Assembly: GCA_028622995.1 (NCBI GenBank)
Contig: JAJQJQ010000010.1
Coordinates: 1,798,001-1,862,000 of the forward strand
DNA: 64,000 nt
Direction of reading: 5' to 3'
DNA from: Panagrolaimus kolymaensis
Lineage: Eukaryota; Nematoda; Chromadorea; Rhabditida; Panagrolaimidae
Positions 1 through 11,974 of this stretch are shown here, piece after piece (within the stretch, counting starts at the first letter, position 1; every line of letters begins with the position of its first letter). Under the pieces are notes generated by a model. That model was not told the origin of the DNA. It worked only from the letters and a program-made list of their open reading frames with translations, and ran no database searches. Made by a program: the position numbers and the translations under genes.

Positions 1-20
1 AATGCAAATTTCAATTTCAG

Positions 21-2608
21 ATGTCAAAGCAGCTCGACAAATGGATGTTAGTGAAGCAGATAGAATTGCCATTTATTTGGAATTAATTGATTGCTATCAA
101 TTAATGGGACGAGTTTATGATGCTGATGCCATCATGAAAGAAGCTTTGAATCGTTACACAGGAACACCAGAAGAAGAAAAATTAGTTTTGATGAATGCTC
201 AATTGCGCCTTCAGCGAGGAGATATCAAAGGCGCTTTGGATGTTTTGCAAGCAATCGATTCGGATCAACCAAATTATCAAGCTGTGAGAATGAAAATGGC
301 ACAAATATATTTGGAGGAATGTCATGACAAACAACGATTTGCAAGTTGCTATCGAGATATATTAAATGCAGATCCTAGTCCACAAGCACATGTTTTGGTT
401 GGTGATGCGTATATGAGCATCCAGGAAGTACGTAGACACAAAAAAATAGTAGTTCGTTTTATAAATTAAATTTACAGCCTAATAAAGCTATTGAAGCTTA
501 TGAAACTGCAATGCGTAGAAATCCAAAAGATCATGCGCTTGCAGAAAAAATTGGAGACGCTTATGTTAAATGTCATTTGTATCACAAAGCTATTACATTT
601 TTTGAAGCTGCAATGAAAACAGGAAAACAAAATGTTATGAGGCTTCGATTTGCAGAGGAACTACTTCGAATAAAAAATTATGAAAAATGTGAACGCATTT
701 TAATGGAAGTTGTTGACGCTCGATCTGATCCTTCAGGTAACGAATTAAATTATTAAAAATTTTAAAATAAAAATTAAAGATGTTGAGACATTGAGAGAGC
801 ATGTAAGCTATTGGATGTTGTTATCAAAGCTTCATCTTGACACTGGGAATCCTGATGAAGCAGCAAAAGATTTGTTAAAAGCTAAACAGTTACAAGGAAA
901 AATGCTTTCAAGACCACCAAATGAAGTTGGAAATCCTACTGGAGAGAAGAAGCTAGCAAGCAAGTAAGTTTATTAGTTTGGACAAATTTCCAATACATAA
1001 ATCTTGAAATTTAGTATTTGTTGTAAACTCGCAGAACTTTATCGAACAAAAAGAGAACATTTACGAGCAATTGATTTTTATAAAGAGGCCATCGAAATCG
1101 ATAACAAAGACATCAAAAGCATGCTTGCACTGGCACAAATTTATTATACAATCGGGAAAATGCAACAATGCAATCAACAATGTCAAGCTATTTTAAATAT
1201 TGAAAAAAATAACAATGAAGCAACTTTGGTAATTTTAAAGTTATTTGACTTTTTTTAAATAAAATTTTAGTTAATGGCTGATATAATGTATCAGAGAAGT
1301 GAAGGAGATATTGCAATGAAACATTTTTCTCAATTATTGGAAAGAAATCCAAGTAAGAAATAACTTCGAAATTAGAAATTATCTTAATTATTACAGATCA
1401 ATATCATTCCATGGCAAGATGTATGGAACTTCATTGGCGTAAAGGAGATTTGGATGCCGCTGAACATCTCCTCAAAAAAGCCCTTGAAACTAATCCTCGA
1501 GCAAACGTGGATGCTGGTTATAATTATTGTAAAGGCCTATTAGAATGGTACACATGTGATCCAAATTCAGCGCTAAATTATTTTAATCGAGCCAGAAGAG
1601 ATTCAGAATGGGGTGAACGCGCTGTTTATAATATCATTGAAATATTCCTTAACCCCGATTATGAGACATTGGGTGGTGAAGCACTTGAAAATACTATTGA
1701 GTCAATGTGAGAAATATAATTTAAAATAAAAATAACTGTTAAATTTAGAAGCGATGCAAATCAAGCTGAAAGAGAATTAAATGTAAAATCAGCTGAAAGA
1801 TTTTTAAATGTAAGTTTTCAAATTTTATTTTCATAAGATTAAAATTGTTTCCAGGAGATTAGAGCCAAACCAGGGCTTGCACAAAAATTTATTTTGATGG
1901 AAAATTTTATTCTTTTGGCAACATCAAATCGTGTAAAAATCCAGCAAGCATTAAACAATTTTCTTGATTTGGTTGAAAAAGATAGCACCTCAACAGCTAC
2001 TTCAGAAGCAGAGAAACCTGTTAATGTTGGAGCGGTTTTAGGAGCTTCGCGAGCATATTTATTGTTGAAGCAAGGACAAAAAGCTAAAACATTGTTAAAG
2101 CGTTTAGTTTCTTATACCTGGAGTTTAGAAGACGCGGATTATCTTGAAAGATGTAAGGCTACTTTTTTAAAATATTAGCGCTAATAAATTTTTTAGGCTG
2201 GCTTTTATTATCAGATGTTTATATTAATCAAGGGAAAACTGATCAAGCCACCACTGTTTTGAGAACAGTTTTACAGTATAATTCGGTAAGTAAATATCAT
2301 CTATCCTAGACATTAAAACTAAATCAATATATATTTTTTAGAGCTGCATTAAAGCTTTTGAATACATGGGTTTCTTGCGTGAGCGGCAATCAGAATTCGT
2401 TGATGCTGCAGCAAATTATGAATGTGCATGGCGACTTGGAAAACATCGTAATCCCGCGGTTGGTTTCAAACTTGCATACAATTATCTCAAATGTCGAAAG
2501 TTTTTTGAATGCATTGAAATATGTTTGGCCATTTTACAAACACATCCAGATTATCCAAAAATTCGAAAAGAAATTTTAGACAAAGCTCGCTCGTCAATTA
2601 TGAGTTAA
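21..2608 (+). CDS. ift-139: IFT139 / TTC21B intraflagellar transport protein, C-terminal half (5' partial)
   Basis: Ten exons join in frame: 21-427, 478-736, 780-963, 1015-1228, 1271-1352, 1397-1706, 1749-1809, 1855-2152, 2197-2285 and 2342-2608. They give about 722 residues, against roughly 1,300 for full TTC21B, so the N-terminal half lies upstream of the window. The protein is an alpha-helical TPR array. Recognisable family blocks include YMSIQEPNKAIEAYE, the MARCMELHWRKGDL region, a CWLLLSDVYINQGK block and a C-terminal AYNYLKCRKF...THPDYPKIRK ending. IFT139 is a subunit of IFT complex A and works in retrograde transport inside cilia, which in nematodes means sensory neurons. All introns are short (43-56 bp) GT-AG. 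The gene converges on the nucleoside transporter with only 139 bp between stop codons, and AATAAA-like sequences occur there. Identification is from remembered family sequence, not a search. Confidence 0.92.
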
Positions 2609-2747
2609 GAGTTAACCATTTATTTATTTTTAATTTAATAACGAATAATAAAATAGTAAAGCACTTTTGGTTAACAAAATAAAATAAAAAGCGATATGTG
2701 ATAGATAAAAAAAAGAAGTAAAAAAAAACAAGACGATATGAGCAAAT

Positions 2748-4389
2748 TTAAATATGAGCGAGATAATTAGTTAAAAATGAGCAGCCAATCCCAGTTGCAA
2801 TTCCTAATACGAGGAAAAAGGCCGACATTTTTCCAAGCACGCGAGCTTTGGAAGCTTCAACACCACTGAAAATTAAGTAAAAACTTTGATTAAAACTTTT
2901 TTGAACTAAATTTGCCTACCGTGGAGCATACATAAGCGAGATCGAACTATAGTATCCATGGGTAAGAGAAAGTAATGAAATGAGAATAAAAACAGCCCAT
3001 TCATTTGGAATAAAAACTGGCCAAGTTCGATAACCCGATGGAACAAAATTGCAAAAAAAGAATAAACCAATAAATGAAAGACGGGCAAAAATAGGCATAA
3101 ATGCATATTTTGGTGATGGCCATTGAATGTAATCAGCTATTTTACTTCCAACAACTGTGAAAGTATTGAAATTGAGGAAAATGAAAATTGTGTGGTAGAG
3201 ATTTTCTAAAAAAAAATAATTTATAGTTTTTTTAACCATTTTTTGTCTCGCTTACCTGGAACAACGGGTAAATCATATTGTCGTCCGGTTGGATAAAGTC
3301 TGATGTTCACAAGGACCGAAGGGAAAAGCAACAAAGTGACAAAGAAAACGCAAAAAACATTTGCCAATCGTAACCAACTTTCTTTGAATACAGTAAAATA
3401 ATCAGAGAAAGTAGGAGCTCCTGCATTTTCACGGGATCTTTGGGCCACAGCCATTTGATATTTGAAATAGGGCTAAAAATAATAAATTTATAATTAATTA
3501 ACATCTTAAATCTTTTAAATCTTTCTTACATGTTTTCGAAGATAAAAGAATGAAATGATGCAAGTAATCAAAAGTAAGAAAGCAATGGAAAAGAAAACTG
3601 CAGCATTAAGTTGGATATCTTTGATAACTATAAAATTAGAGATTAAAACAATTTCCTTAAAGTGAGTGTCTTACAGTAAGTTGTAAGCATTAAAAGTAAA
3701 GTAACAAATAAACCACAAATATTATTTCCAAGAACTACGGAATTAATATATTTGCCAGGGAAAGATCCAACTAATCCATAAATGCTGTTTTGATAAAACC
3801 CATTTGCAGCATTAAGGACCACCACCGAAATCATGGTAAGAATAAAGAAACCAAACTTCCCTAAATTATTTCCTATAATTCAAAAAAATGAATGTTTATG
3901 ACTTACATTCAGTTGTATCAACAAAAATAAAAACGATGGTAAAAAGTGTGGAAGCTGCAACAATACAAAGGGAAACCACAATTCGAATCAATAAATTTCC
4001 TTTATCCGAAAACATTCCAATCATGTTTATAATTAAATTAGGCAATTGAGAACAAATACAAACATAATTCATGAAGTTTGTATAATATCCTGGTTTTTCG
4101 ATAATTTCACTATCAGGTTTAAGCTTCAATTCTTGATAATACTAAAATGGAATTTATTTGATTGGAATAAAACTTTTTTTAAACTTGCCATGGAAGCAAT
4201 AGTAATAAAAACATTCCAAGCAATAAGAGTTCCAATACCATGAAGCATAATAATAAATAAAACTACATTGCCTCGATCTTTCGGTGGAGGTTCTTCCGCA
4301 ACAAATTGGCTTCTTGGTGATCCTTCAAGACCCGGAATGAAGGGTTCAGCTTCATCACCATTTTTGGGACTTTTAAGAACTTCTGTCAT
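2748..4389 (-). CDS. Equilibrative nucleoside transporter (ENT, SLC29 family)
   Basis: Seven exons on the minus strand (4389-4189, 4141-3907, 3860-3675, 3627-3530, 3472-3256, 3205-2920, 2865-2748) sum to 1,341 bp, 446 residues, typical for ENT. The first membrane segment carries the family hallmark HGIGTLIAWNVFIT. Later blocks also match: NGFYQNSIYGLVGSFPGKY and the C-terminal segment ending in GIGCSFLTNYLAHI. About eleven hydrophobic segments are expected, with a charged loop around residues 230-260. The protein should move nucleosides down their gradient across the plasma or an internal membrane. Intron 1 (4142-4188) uses a GC donor: the exon ends after ATG of ITIASM, GCAAGTTT follows, and a phase-0 join to YYQELKLKPD results. 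A later GTTTTATT site would also keep phase but inserts residues absent from the family. Start chosen as the first ATG ahead of an acidic cytosolic tail. Which nematode ent paralogue this is cannot be told. Confidence 0.93.
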
Positions 4390-7212
4390 TGTCGTCGCGT
4401 GAATTCACCCTTTTTGATGTTTATTGTTTGTAAAAAATAAATAAACTATAAAAAATTAACTTTAGGTCAAAAGTATTTATAAAAACAAATTAAATTTAAT
4501 TAGATTTTTACAATCCACGAAAGATCAATAAAAACCTTTTTTTACAAACTTTCAAGTAACAAAAAAAGTGAGACAAATCGAAAAAAAGTGCAGCATTAAG
4601 TTCACGTAAACTATAATCATTATCGCAAACAGCAGAGATTTGCAAATGTGACACACTCGTTTCTTTTTTTTGTTGTCACTTGAAAAAGCATCGATGATGG
4701 TAAACAAATAAAGCGGATATGAGAAGACGTAAAACTTTTTAATAAGATTTTGCTAATCTATGCGTCTTCTTTTTTCGTGCAAAAAAAACTATGCAGAAAA
4801 CATTTTTTTAACCTACTTTGAATGTGAGTAATTTGAAAATGAATAAAAAGATTGAGTTAAAATAATTTTATAGAATTACGGTTATACATCGCCATTCTGA
4901 TTTCCTAACTTAAAAAACAGAGAAACAAAAGATGAAAAAAGTACAAATTTTAAAACTAAAAAAGAGAAAAAGATAGATGTGCATTTTGGTTTCCAAAAGT
5001 GAGAATAAAAATTGCAAAATAGGCAAATTTTAAGAAGATTTGTGACAACATCCTGAAATTTATGACATAAAAAAGGCGCAAAAAAAATTGATTATGTTTT
5101 AGAGAAGTTTACAAAGGAAAAATTGATGCTAATTTCAACACCAATTTTTTAGTGAAACAGAAATGATGCCGATTTGTACCAATGATTCAGTACAACAAAA
5201 AAAACAAGACTAAATCATAAAGCTACAAAATTTAAAGCATTTTTTCTTCTTGGAAATTGTACTATAAAAAACGTTAGAATAACAAAATTTTATATTTAAA
5301 AAACAAAACAATAAAATTAAACAGCATTGTTTTTTTATAAACATAGATAAAAGGAAAATTTATTGCTTGCGGAAAAGATTGTTTGAAAGCGTTAAAAGGT
5401 TTTTTTTCAAAAAAAAACAAAGATAAATCCTGAAAGAAAGAAAAAAATATGTGGAAGGATTTGTGATAAACAACAAAAAGTTTTGCAATCTTTGACTTTG
5501 TCTTGGAAAAAATTTGCAAAAGCAAAGAATAAAATAATGTTAGGAGTCAACAACCGAGCAACGAATGAATGCAAGCAAGTTTGTAATGGTCATTTCCTCA
5601 TTTAAAGGCACCATGTGAGAGGACAAAGAAAGAAAAAATGTCTTTTGACCATTGTTCCTGAGGTTTGTAAAAGAGAAAGAAAAAGTGTGCAGAGAAAAAA
5701 CATTTGATGCAAAAAAAAAATTATCGAACCATAAAGCGCGGGAGGTGAGGTGAGAAAAAAAAGAAAGGAAAAAACAACCATTATGAAAGCAGCAAACGCT
5801 AATATTTCTGCAATAATTCACTCTTTTTTTGCTTGCTGCTTATCAATAAATAGCAGACACCATCGAAGAAGCGATGAATAAATCACGGTTGTCTGGAGCA
5901 AGAAAAAGAGGAGGAAAAAAACATTGATTAATCAGTTACCAATTTTCTTTATAGCAAAATTCAACGAGGTTCAAAAAATACGCTACTAATTTTTTTTATC
6001 ATTTTATTTTCTGCACCTTCAATCAAAAACCAAAATCACTAAAACAGACAAATAATAAATTATACAGAAAAAAAAGAATGGATGGAAAAGTATCGCAAAA
6101 CACTTTTGTTCCGCTTCTGCTTAAGTTAGTAGTGGTAGTAAGCAAAAAAAGCTTTTGTTGTCGATGTCGTCGTTGTCGTCGACGATGATATGTACATACA
6201 TACTTTTTTATAATCGTAATCGGCTTGTAAAGCGATCTTAGTGTAACTAAAAGCATTGTTTCCCGAAAAGTTTGAGGCTAAGAAGATTATATATGCAAAG
6301 TTAAAAATGAGAGACATAGAAACTTTTTTCAAGCTCGATCTCGAATTAAAAATAAGTTTATGCTTCAATTTTTTTAGTGTCCTAATAAAAAAGCAAGCAA
6401 TAAAAGCGATCGAGGTCATTTTTCCCATACATGGCCTAAATAAAATGTGGCCAAGCACTCTGTCTCTCTGAGACTTTGATGCAGAAAAAATGTTGTTTTC
6501 TGTCAATCACCAATCTATAATCAGTCATATTTTTCTTTTTGGTTAATCATTGATTTAAAGTTTATGTATGTATAACCAGACAGTGGAAGACCTCGTTCAA
6601 AATGGAAAAAAAAAATAGATTGATTTCAGCAGTTTTTTTCTTCTTCACATTTTCAGAAAATGGGTTAATATTCTTTAAACGATTATAGTTTCAGGAATTG
6701 GATTAAAAACATAATCATAAAACCACAAAAAAAACTTTAGTTAAAATATTTGCAATTCATGAGAGAGTACTCACATAAACAAAATAATTTTTGAACTTTG
6801 AATATATGTAGCAAAAATCCTTGCAAACTTTTTTTGTTTTTTGTAATTTGATACTCCTTCCATTCGCACATTCAACTTTAAATTTAAGACAAAGAAGTTT
6901 ATTTTCATTGATTTGTAAACGTCGGTTACAGCATTTTTAATTTTCTTTTTATATTGTTTATTATTTTTCCCTTCAAAGATCAATATGAATTTTTTTATTT
7001 ATTCTATTAATTTATTAATAAATTCCAAAATATTTTTATAATAAAAAGCTCGAAACATAAGTAAAAAGAGCTTGAACAGTCTTAAAATTAAGTTAAATAA
7101 TGGTAAAAAAAACTAAATTTAGAAAATAATAACTCAAATTTTTTGGAAACTTTCACCGTAATCGTGGAAAGAAGATATAATAAGAGTTTCTTTGAAACTA
7201 TTCTATCATTTT
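4390..7212. other. Intergenic, AT-rich, no gene seen
   Basis: This 2.8 kb lies between the 5' end of the nucleoside transporter and the 3' end of the choline kinase. It holds homopolymer A/T runs and short chance ORFs rich in Phe, Lys and Asn. A GTC/GAC trinucleotide patch sits near 6157-6188. The segment next to 4390 should contain the transporter promoter, but I recognise no specific element. Confidence 0.6.
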
Positions 7213-8913
7213 TTATTTGAATTGTTTAAGATAATGACGATTTTTAAAATATAATCCCAATCGATCACAGCCATATTCAGAAAAGCCAAAACCAACGGGT
7301 GAAACTTCAACTTGTAAAAGGCCCCAAACACCCCAAAGAAGATGAGAAACTGGAACAAATGGTAATGTTTCCTGAAAGCAAACTTTGAAATCCATGCCTA
7401 TGGTAAAAGTTTAGTTCACTTACTTCAACCATGGAATGAGCTTGAGATTCTAATTCATTATCTTCTTTATTTGGATTGAGTTCTTTCAAATAAGAAAGCA
7501 TAAATTCAAACATGCGATCTTTGGATGGAAAATTTTCTTGTTTAATTTCATAATATGGTGGTTCATCAATATCATAATTAATTGAATATTCAACAAAATG
7601 ATTAGCAAAATCGAATTCACGATAGTTATAACTTGCATATTCAAAATCAATCAAAACCAATCGAGGATCATTGGGATTGAAAGCGCTCAAAGAATTTGAG
7701 GCTCCATCGCCATCTCCGCCAATTGAAGGCATTCGAATGTTTCCTGAACTTGCTTTAGGCAAAAGAATATTTCCTTCTTGCATATCATTATGACAAAATG
7801 TAACTTCGCTGGTGCTGTGCACGATTTGACTTCGCAAATATTCAATTTCCTTTCCAATATCTTCTGTTGTAATAACTTTGGGAGCAAATTCATGAAATTT
7901 TTCAGGAATTTCAAACTTTGAATGTGCACCAGGAATGGTAGCTAATTGATGAAGCCATCTAAAAAATGGATGGTTTTAAACAAAGTACGATTTGAAAAAT
8001 ATGGTATATACCGTTCAAGAGCATCACAAAGATAATCAGGTTCTTTCCAAATTGGAACTTCAAGTTGATGAACATGTGCAAGCCGCTTGGCAATCTTATT
8101 GGACATGGATGGAATTGCAATTTCATGACATTTTAATGGACGTGACTAAAATGGATGGATCATCATCGAAATAATTATCAAGAAAGATGTAAACTCACTG
8201 GAATGTATTCTTCCAAACGACCACCAGAAAAAATACCATAAAGTTTGGGGCCTAAATGGCGTTCAGAAAGAAGAGTGAAAATGACTGATTCAGCCACCAA
8301 ATGACTTTCAGTTTCAGGATTGAAATAAACTCGAAGTAAAACTTTATCTGGTTCATTTCCAATTGGGGGATGATTTTCAGTTAATCTGCACAAAAATAAC
8401 ATGTTGCTCATTCCACCTCTGCAAAAAAAAAGTTGATCATAAAAAAGTAAAAATCGTAAAATGAATGACAAACTTGATTCTTGAAATTTTCATATTATCA
8501 AGTGAAACAGTTTTCCATGCTCCACCAAGAAATCTCGCACAAAGAATATGAGTTTTTTCTTTGAATTCAATGTGAGAATTTGGTTCAGCATTTGGATCCA
8601 TGGTGGAAAGGACCTCTTTCATGCTCCTTAAAAAAGTAAATTATGCACGGATTTATAGATTAGTTCTAAGAGTGTGATCGTCGAAAATTACCTTAAGTGC
8701 TTATCATGTTGAATAGGCATTTCTTTAAAGTCACGACGGCCAGAAGTCGGGACTTTCTAAAGACAAGAAAAAAAGGTTTAATCAAAAAATAATAAATTTT
8801 TTAGAATTTTTAATTTGGCAGTGGTTTTCTTGACACTCTTAGACACTAAGGTAAAGGATAGATAAAAGATAAAAAAATAAGCTTACTAACCCCAACTTAT
8901 GTGACATATCCAT
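7213..8913 (-). CDS. Choline/ethanolamine kinase
   Basis: Exons 8913-8887, 8756-8692, 8626-8474, 8418-8199, 8145-8012, 7958-7424 and 7371-7213 sum to 1,293 bp, 430 residues, a normal length. Family landmarks run in order: FLGGAWKTV near the start, GGMSNMLFLC (nucleotide-binding loop), LLRVYF (ATP-contacting strand), the GRLEEYIPSRPL hinge, the catalytic Brenner-type motif CHNDMQEGNILL, the metal-binding LVLIDFEYASYNYR, then DFANHFVEY and a C-terminal SHLLWGVWGLLQ. The enzyme phosphorylates choline and/or ethanolamine with ATP, the first step of the CDP-choline (Kennedy) pathway, in the cytosol. The start used here is ATG 8913-8911, with an in-frame TAA four codons upstream. An alternative first exon at 10788-10889 joins the same phase-0 acceptor. 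Choline versus ethanolamine preference cannot be read from sequence. Confidence 0.93.
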
Positions 8914-10787
8914 GATTAGTTATTTCAACTTCAACGAAAATCGACTACTATTTTTACTTTTATTTTCCAAAAACGTTGTATCTGTCTTTTTTTAATCATT
9001 TCCTTTTTTCTTTTTTTACCGAAATAGGGCGGTTATTTTTTTCTTCTTTTTCATGTCTACCCAAATGCACGCCAATTTATGATTGTATTAAAATAAATGA
9101 CAAACAACCATAAAATCTTGTCAAAAGAACGATTTTTTACGTTTGTTTGTCATTGAATCAAAAAAATCAAATCATTATTAGATTGGACGGGAAAAAAATC
9201 TACGTGTTTGAATGCATGTGATTTGGCCCTTTTTAAAAAACATGGAATTTAAAACGTCTTTTCAGAAAAATGTTTTTCCAAAAAGAAGCTAATTGGAGGT
9301 TAATTGTTGCTGTTTTGAAGAGAAAAACAATATTTGAAATTTTCAGAACAAGGTGAAACACAAAAGAAGTCTTAGAGTGTTAAAGAAAACCAGTGTTTGT
9401 AATCACATTTAAAAAAAAGTTTAAATAAAAAATAGAAAATGCGTTAAAAATGCGTTAAATTCAAAATTTAAAGCCTTCATTTTTTGATTTAAGAAACAAT
9501 CAATTTTTTGCTTGTGATATTTAAGCAAAAACAAAATAAAACATTAAAACTAATTGTTTGTGATTTGAACAAAAGCTTAAAACAAGCCACCTATTCTTCC
9601 ATCAATATTTTTTTTTGAGGCAACAACGAAAAAAACTATTCAATAACAAAATGCTTGTTGCGCAAAAAGCAAACACTTAACACTAAAGTTTACAGCAAAA
9701 CATAATCGTTGAAACAAAAAATTTTTTTAAACCTATAATACTTATTTCTGTTTTTGATTTAAAAAAACTTATTAAACAAAAAACTAAAAATTAGGCCGAC
9801 TTTTTGAGCTTTAATGGAAGGAAATATGGCTCCTATTTCTTGGCACTTTAAAAAATCATTAGTTTTTTTGTAAAAAGGTGAAAAATATGAGTTATAAATC
9901 TAATAAAGTTTTATGACTTTAACAAATTTATTACTAGAGTGTATAATTGGAGGAAGAAACTCAACATATTGTTTTTACCTCACAAAAAATAAGCTTTTTA
10001 AAAAAGGTGAAGAAAATTTTTAGAAATAAAGTAATAAATTTGGGCGCTGCAAGTTTTGGACCGTAACAGAAAAAAAATTCTGACTTTTATAAAAAAATTA
10101 AAAACTTTGGGAGAAAAAAGTGTAAAATTCAATCAAAATCGAACAACTAAAAAAATGAATAATGTGCGGTTGGTCGAAGTCGAACAAATGCTGGATAGAA
10201 ATCTTCCAAAATATCCGTTGCTTGATATCGCGAAAAGCAAGCAAACAAAAAAAAAGAAGCAAAATCAATGATGTAAGATTAGGGGGATCGTCTGTTATCT
10301 AAGCAAGCAAGTGGAAGCATTTTTTTCTTTCGTCGAGCAAGAAAACATTTAAAAAAGTGCCAGTTGTTGTTGATCAACAAAAAAATGAAGGATTTTTTCA
10401 AAGCCGTGTTTTTTTTTGTTCTCTTCCTTTTTTTGCCTTCCAATTTATGACTTTTTTATGAAAAAGTTTTTCATTTTTTATTTTATATTTCCAAGGGAGA
10501 TAGATATGCTTATGAACTTTTTTAGTTCTCAAAGATTTGTGCTCGTGAAAATAAAAGCAAACAGCTGAATTTTTTTTAAAGACTAATAAAACAAGCAAAG
10601 CCTTGTCTCACATTTGAAAAATTTATACTTAAAAAATAGACATTTCTTTGGGAAAATAATGCAAAAAAAGAAAACCAAGAACCTCACAGCTTTTTTGCAT
10701 AATTGTTTCCAAAATTAAAACTTCACGCTTTTTCATTTTTTAAAGGTAATCTATAATTTTCAAAAAAAAAAATACAAAAAAACTTAC
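8914..10787. other. Probable long first intron or alternative promoter tract of the choline kinase
   Basis: No convincing exon is seen in these 1.9 kb. The tract separates two possible first exons of the choline kinase, so it is either an intron of the longer isoform or the promoter of the shorter one. The plus-strand ORF near 10056-10271 is Lys/Asn-rich and looks accidental. Confidence 0.5.
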
Positions 10788-10889
10788 TTTTACTAGCCTT
10801 TCTTCCTCATCATTTGAATCAAATGCCCCATCGTCGCCATTGAGTGCCACAGGTGGAATGGAAGTTGAAGACTCCATTTCTCCGCTCAT
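10788..10889 (-). CDS. Alternative first coding exon of choline kinase
   Basis: On the minus strand an ATG at 10889 opens 34 codons of acidic, non-repetitive protein (beginning MSGEMESSTSIPP, ending DSNDEEERLVK), then a good donor AAA|GTAAGT. The exon is 102 bp, so phase 0. Joined to the 8756 acceptor of the choline kinase it reads ...EERLVK|KVPTSGRRD in frame and would give a 455-residue isoform. The ATG is 12 nt downstream of TTTTTTACAG, a good acceptor with no obvious upstream exon, so it may be a trans-splice site. No other minus-strand coding exon lies between 10788 and 8913. A separate unknown gene cannot be excluded, but the phase fit and acidic N-terminal character favour this assignment. 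Confidence 0.65.
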
Positions 10890-11974
10890 TTTAATTAAAT
10901 TCTGTAAAAAATTAATGATTAAAAAAGGCAGTAAGAAAAATAAACTAAAGAAAAATAAATTTGCTTGAATAAAAAATAAATGAAACATTTTTTTTTAAAT
11001 TTAAATTGTTTAAGAATCTATCAATTTTTTTATTATCAATAATTTATAAACGATAAAAACAAGGTTTAAAAACAGAGATACATTATTGCACACATTCATT
11101 TCCAAATATTTTGACATAAACTAAGCGCATTACCTAAGTTGTAAAACCAAACGAAGAAAAAAGTAGTGAAATACCAATGTTTTTGTCCAGAAAAGAAAGA
11201 AAATAAAAAACATGAAAGAAAAAAGAACGAAACAATCTTCGTCGTCGACGTCTATGCTTTCCAAATGTGTGAGAGAGAGAGAGAGAGACAGCAAAGGCAC
11301 AGCGCCATTTTTAGAAGAAAAAAAAAATAGAGGAAGTGCGCTCGTTCATGAACATTAATGGTTGCCATGTTTTATGCTGCTACTGCTGCTTGTTTATTTT
11401 CTTTTTTTTTTGCATGTTGTGTGAGAATGTCAACATATTAAAGTTTCGGGAGGAGATACTAACCATTACGGCCAAAAAATTTGTAAATAAACCACTTAAA
11501 AAATATTCTTAAAAATGCTTAAATAAAGGTCAGTATTAATGATGCTATGAATATTGTATGAATAAGAAAAAATAAAGTAAAAAAAAAAGGAAAAATTGAA
11601 GCAAAAAATCTAACTAAAAATAGATGAATACCACTTTTTTATATCTTACGATAAAACTATTGTCAATGGTGTAAGTATTTAAAAGTTGACGGCATAAGAG
11701 AAAAAGTTTTGGCGATTGAATGCTAAAGTATTTATGCATTTTTTAGGTGATGATCACAAAAAACCAAAAAATTGATAATCCTCATAATGGATAAAAAATA
11801 GCTTTATCAAAATTAAAACAAAGAAAGTAAAAAAAGTAAGCACTGAGAAGTTTGAAGATGGTGAGTCAAAAAATACTTTTATTCATTAAAAATTTTGAAT
11901 AAATTAATTTAAGAATACTCAACTTTGCCAAATTGTGCTCGATATTTTATTGAATTTGCATTTTTTTTTCAGGA
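10890..11974. other. Intergenic region with GA microsatellite
   Basis: AT-rich spacer between the choline kinase alternative exon and the F-box-like gene. It contains a (GA)9 run and a short GTCGTCGACG palindrome-like patch near 11240, both likely within a promoter or 5' region. No coding exon is apparent. Confidence 0.5.
11271..11288. repeat. (GA)9 dinucleotide microsatellite
   Basis: Nine uninterrupted GA units lie about 380 bp upstream of the alternative choline kinase exon. GA tracts in promoters can exclude nucleosomes, but a role here is inference. Confidence 0.85.

Noticed and set aside
7992..8174. Plus-strand ORF MKNMVYTVQEHHKDN...
   Set aside because: Antisense shadow of a choline kinase exon (8012-8145).
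10056..10271. 71-codon plus-strand ORF
   Set aside because: Lys/Asn-rich, no splice or homology support, inside AT-rich spacer; likely chance.
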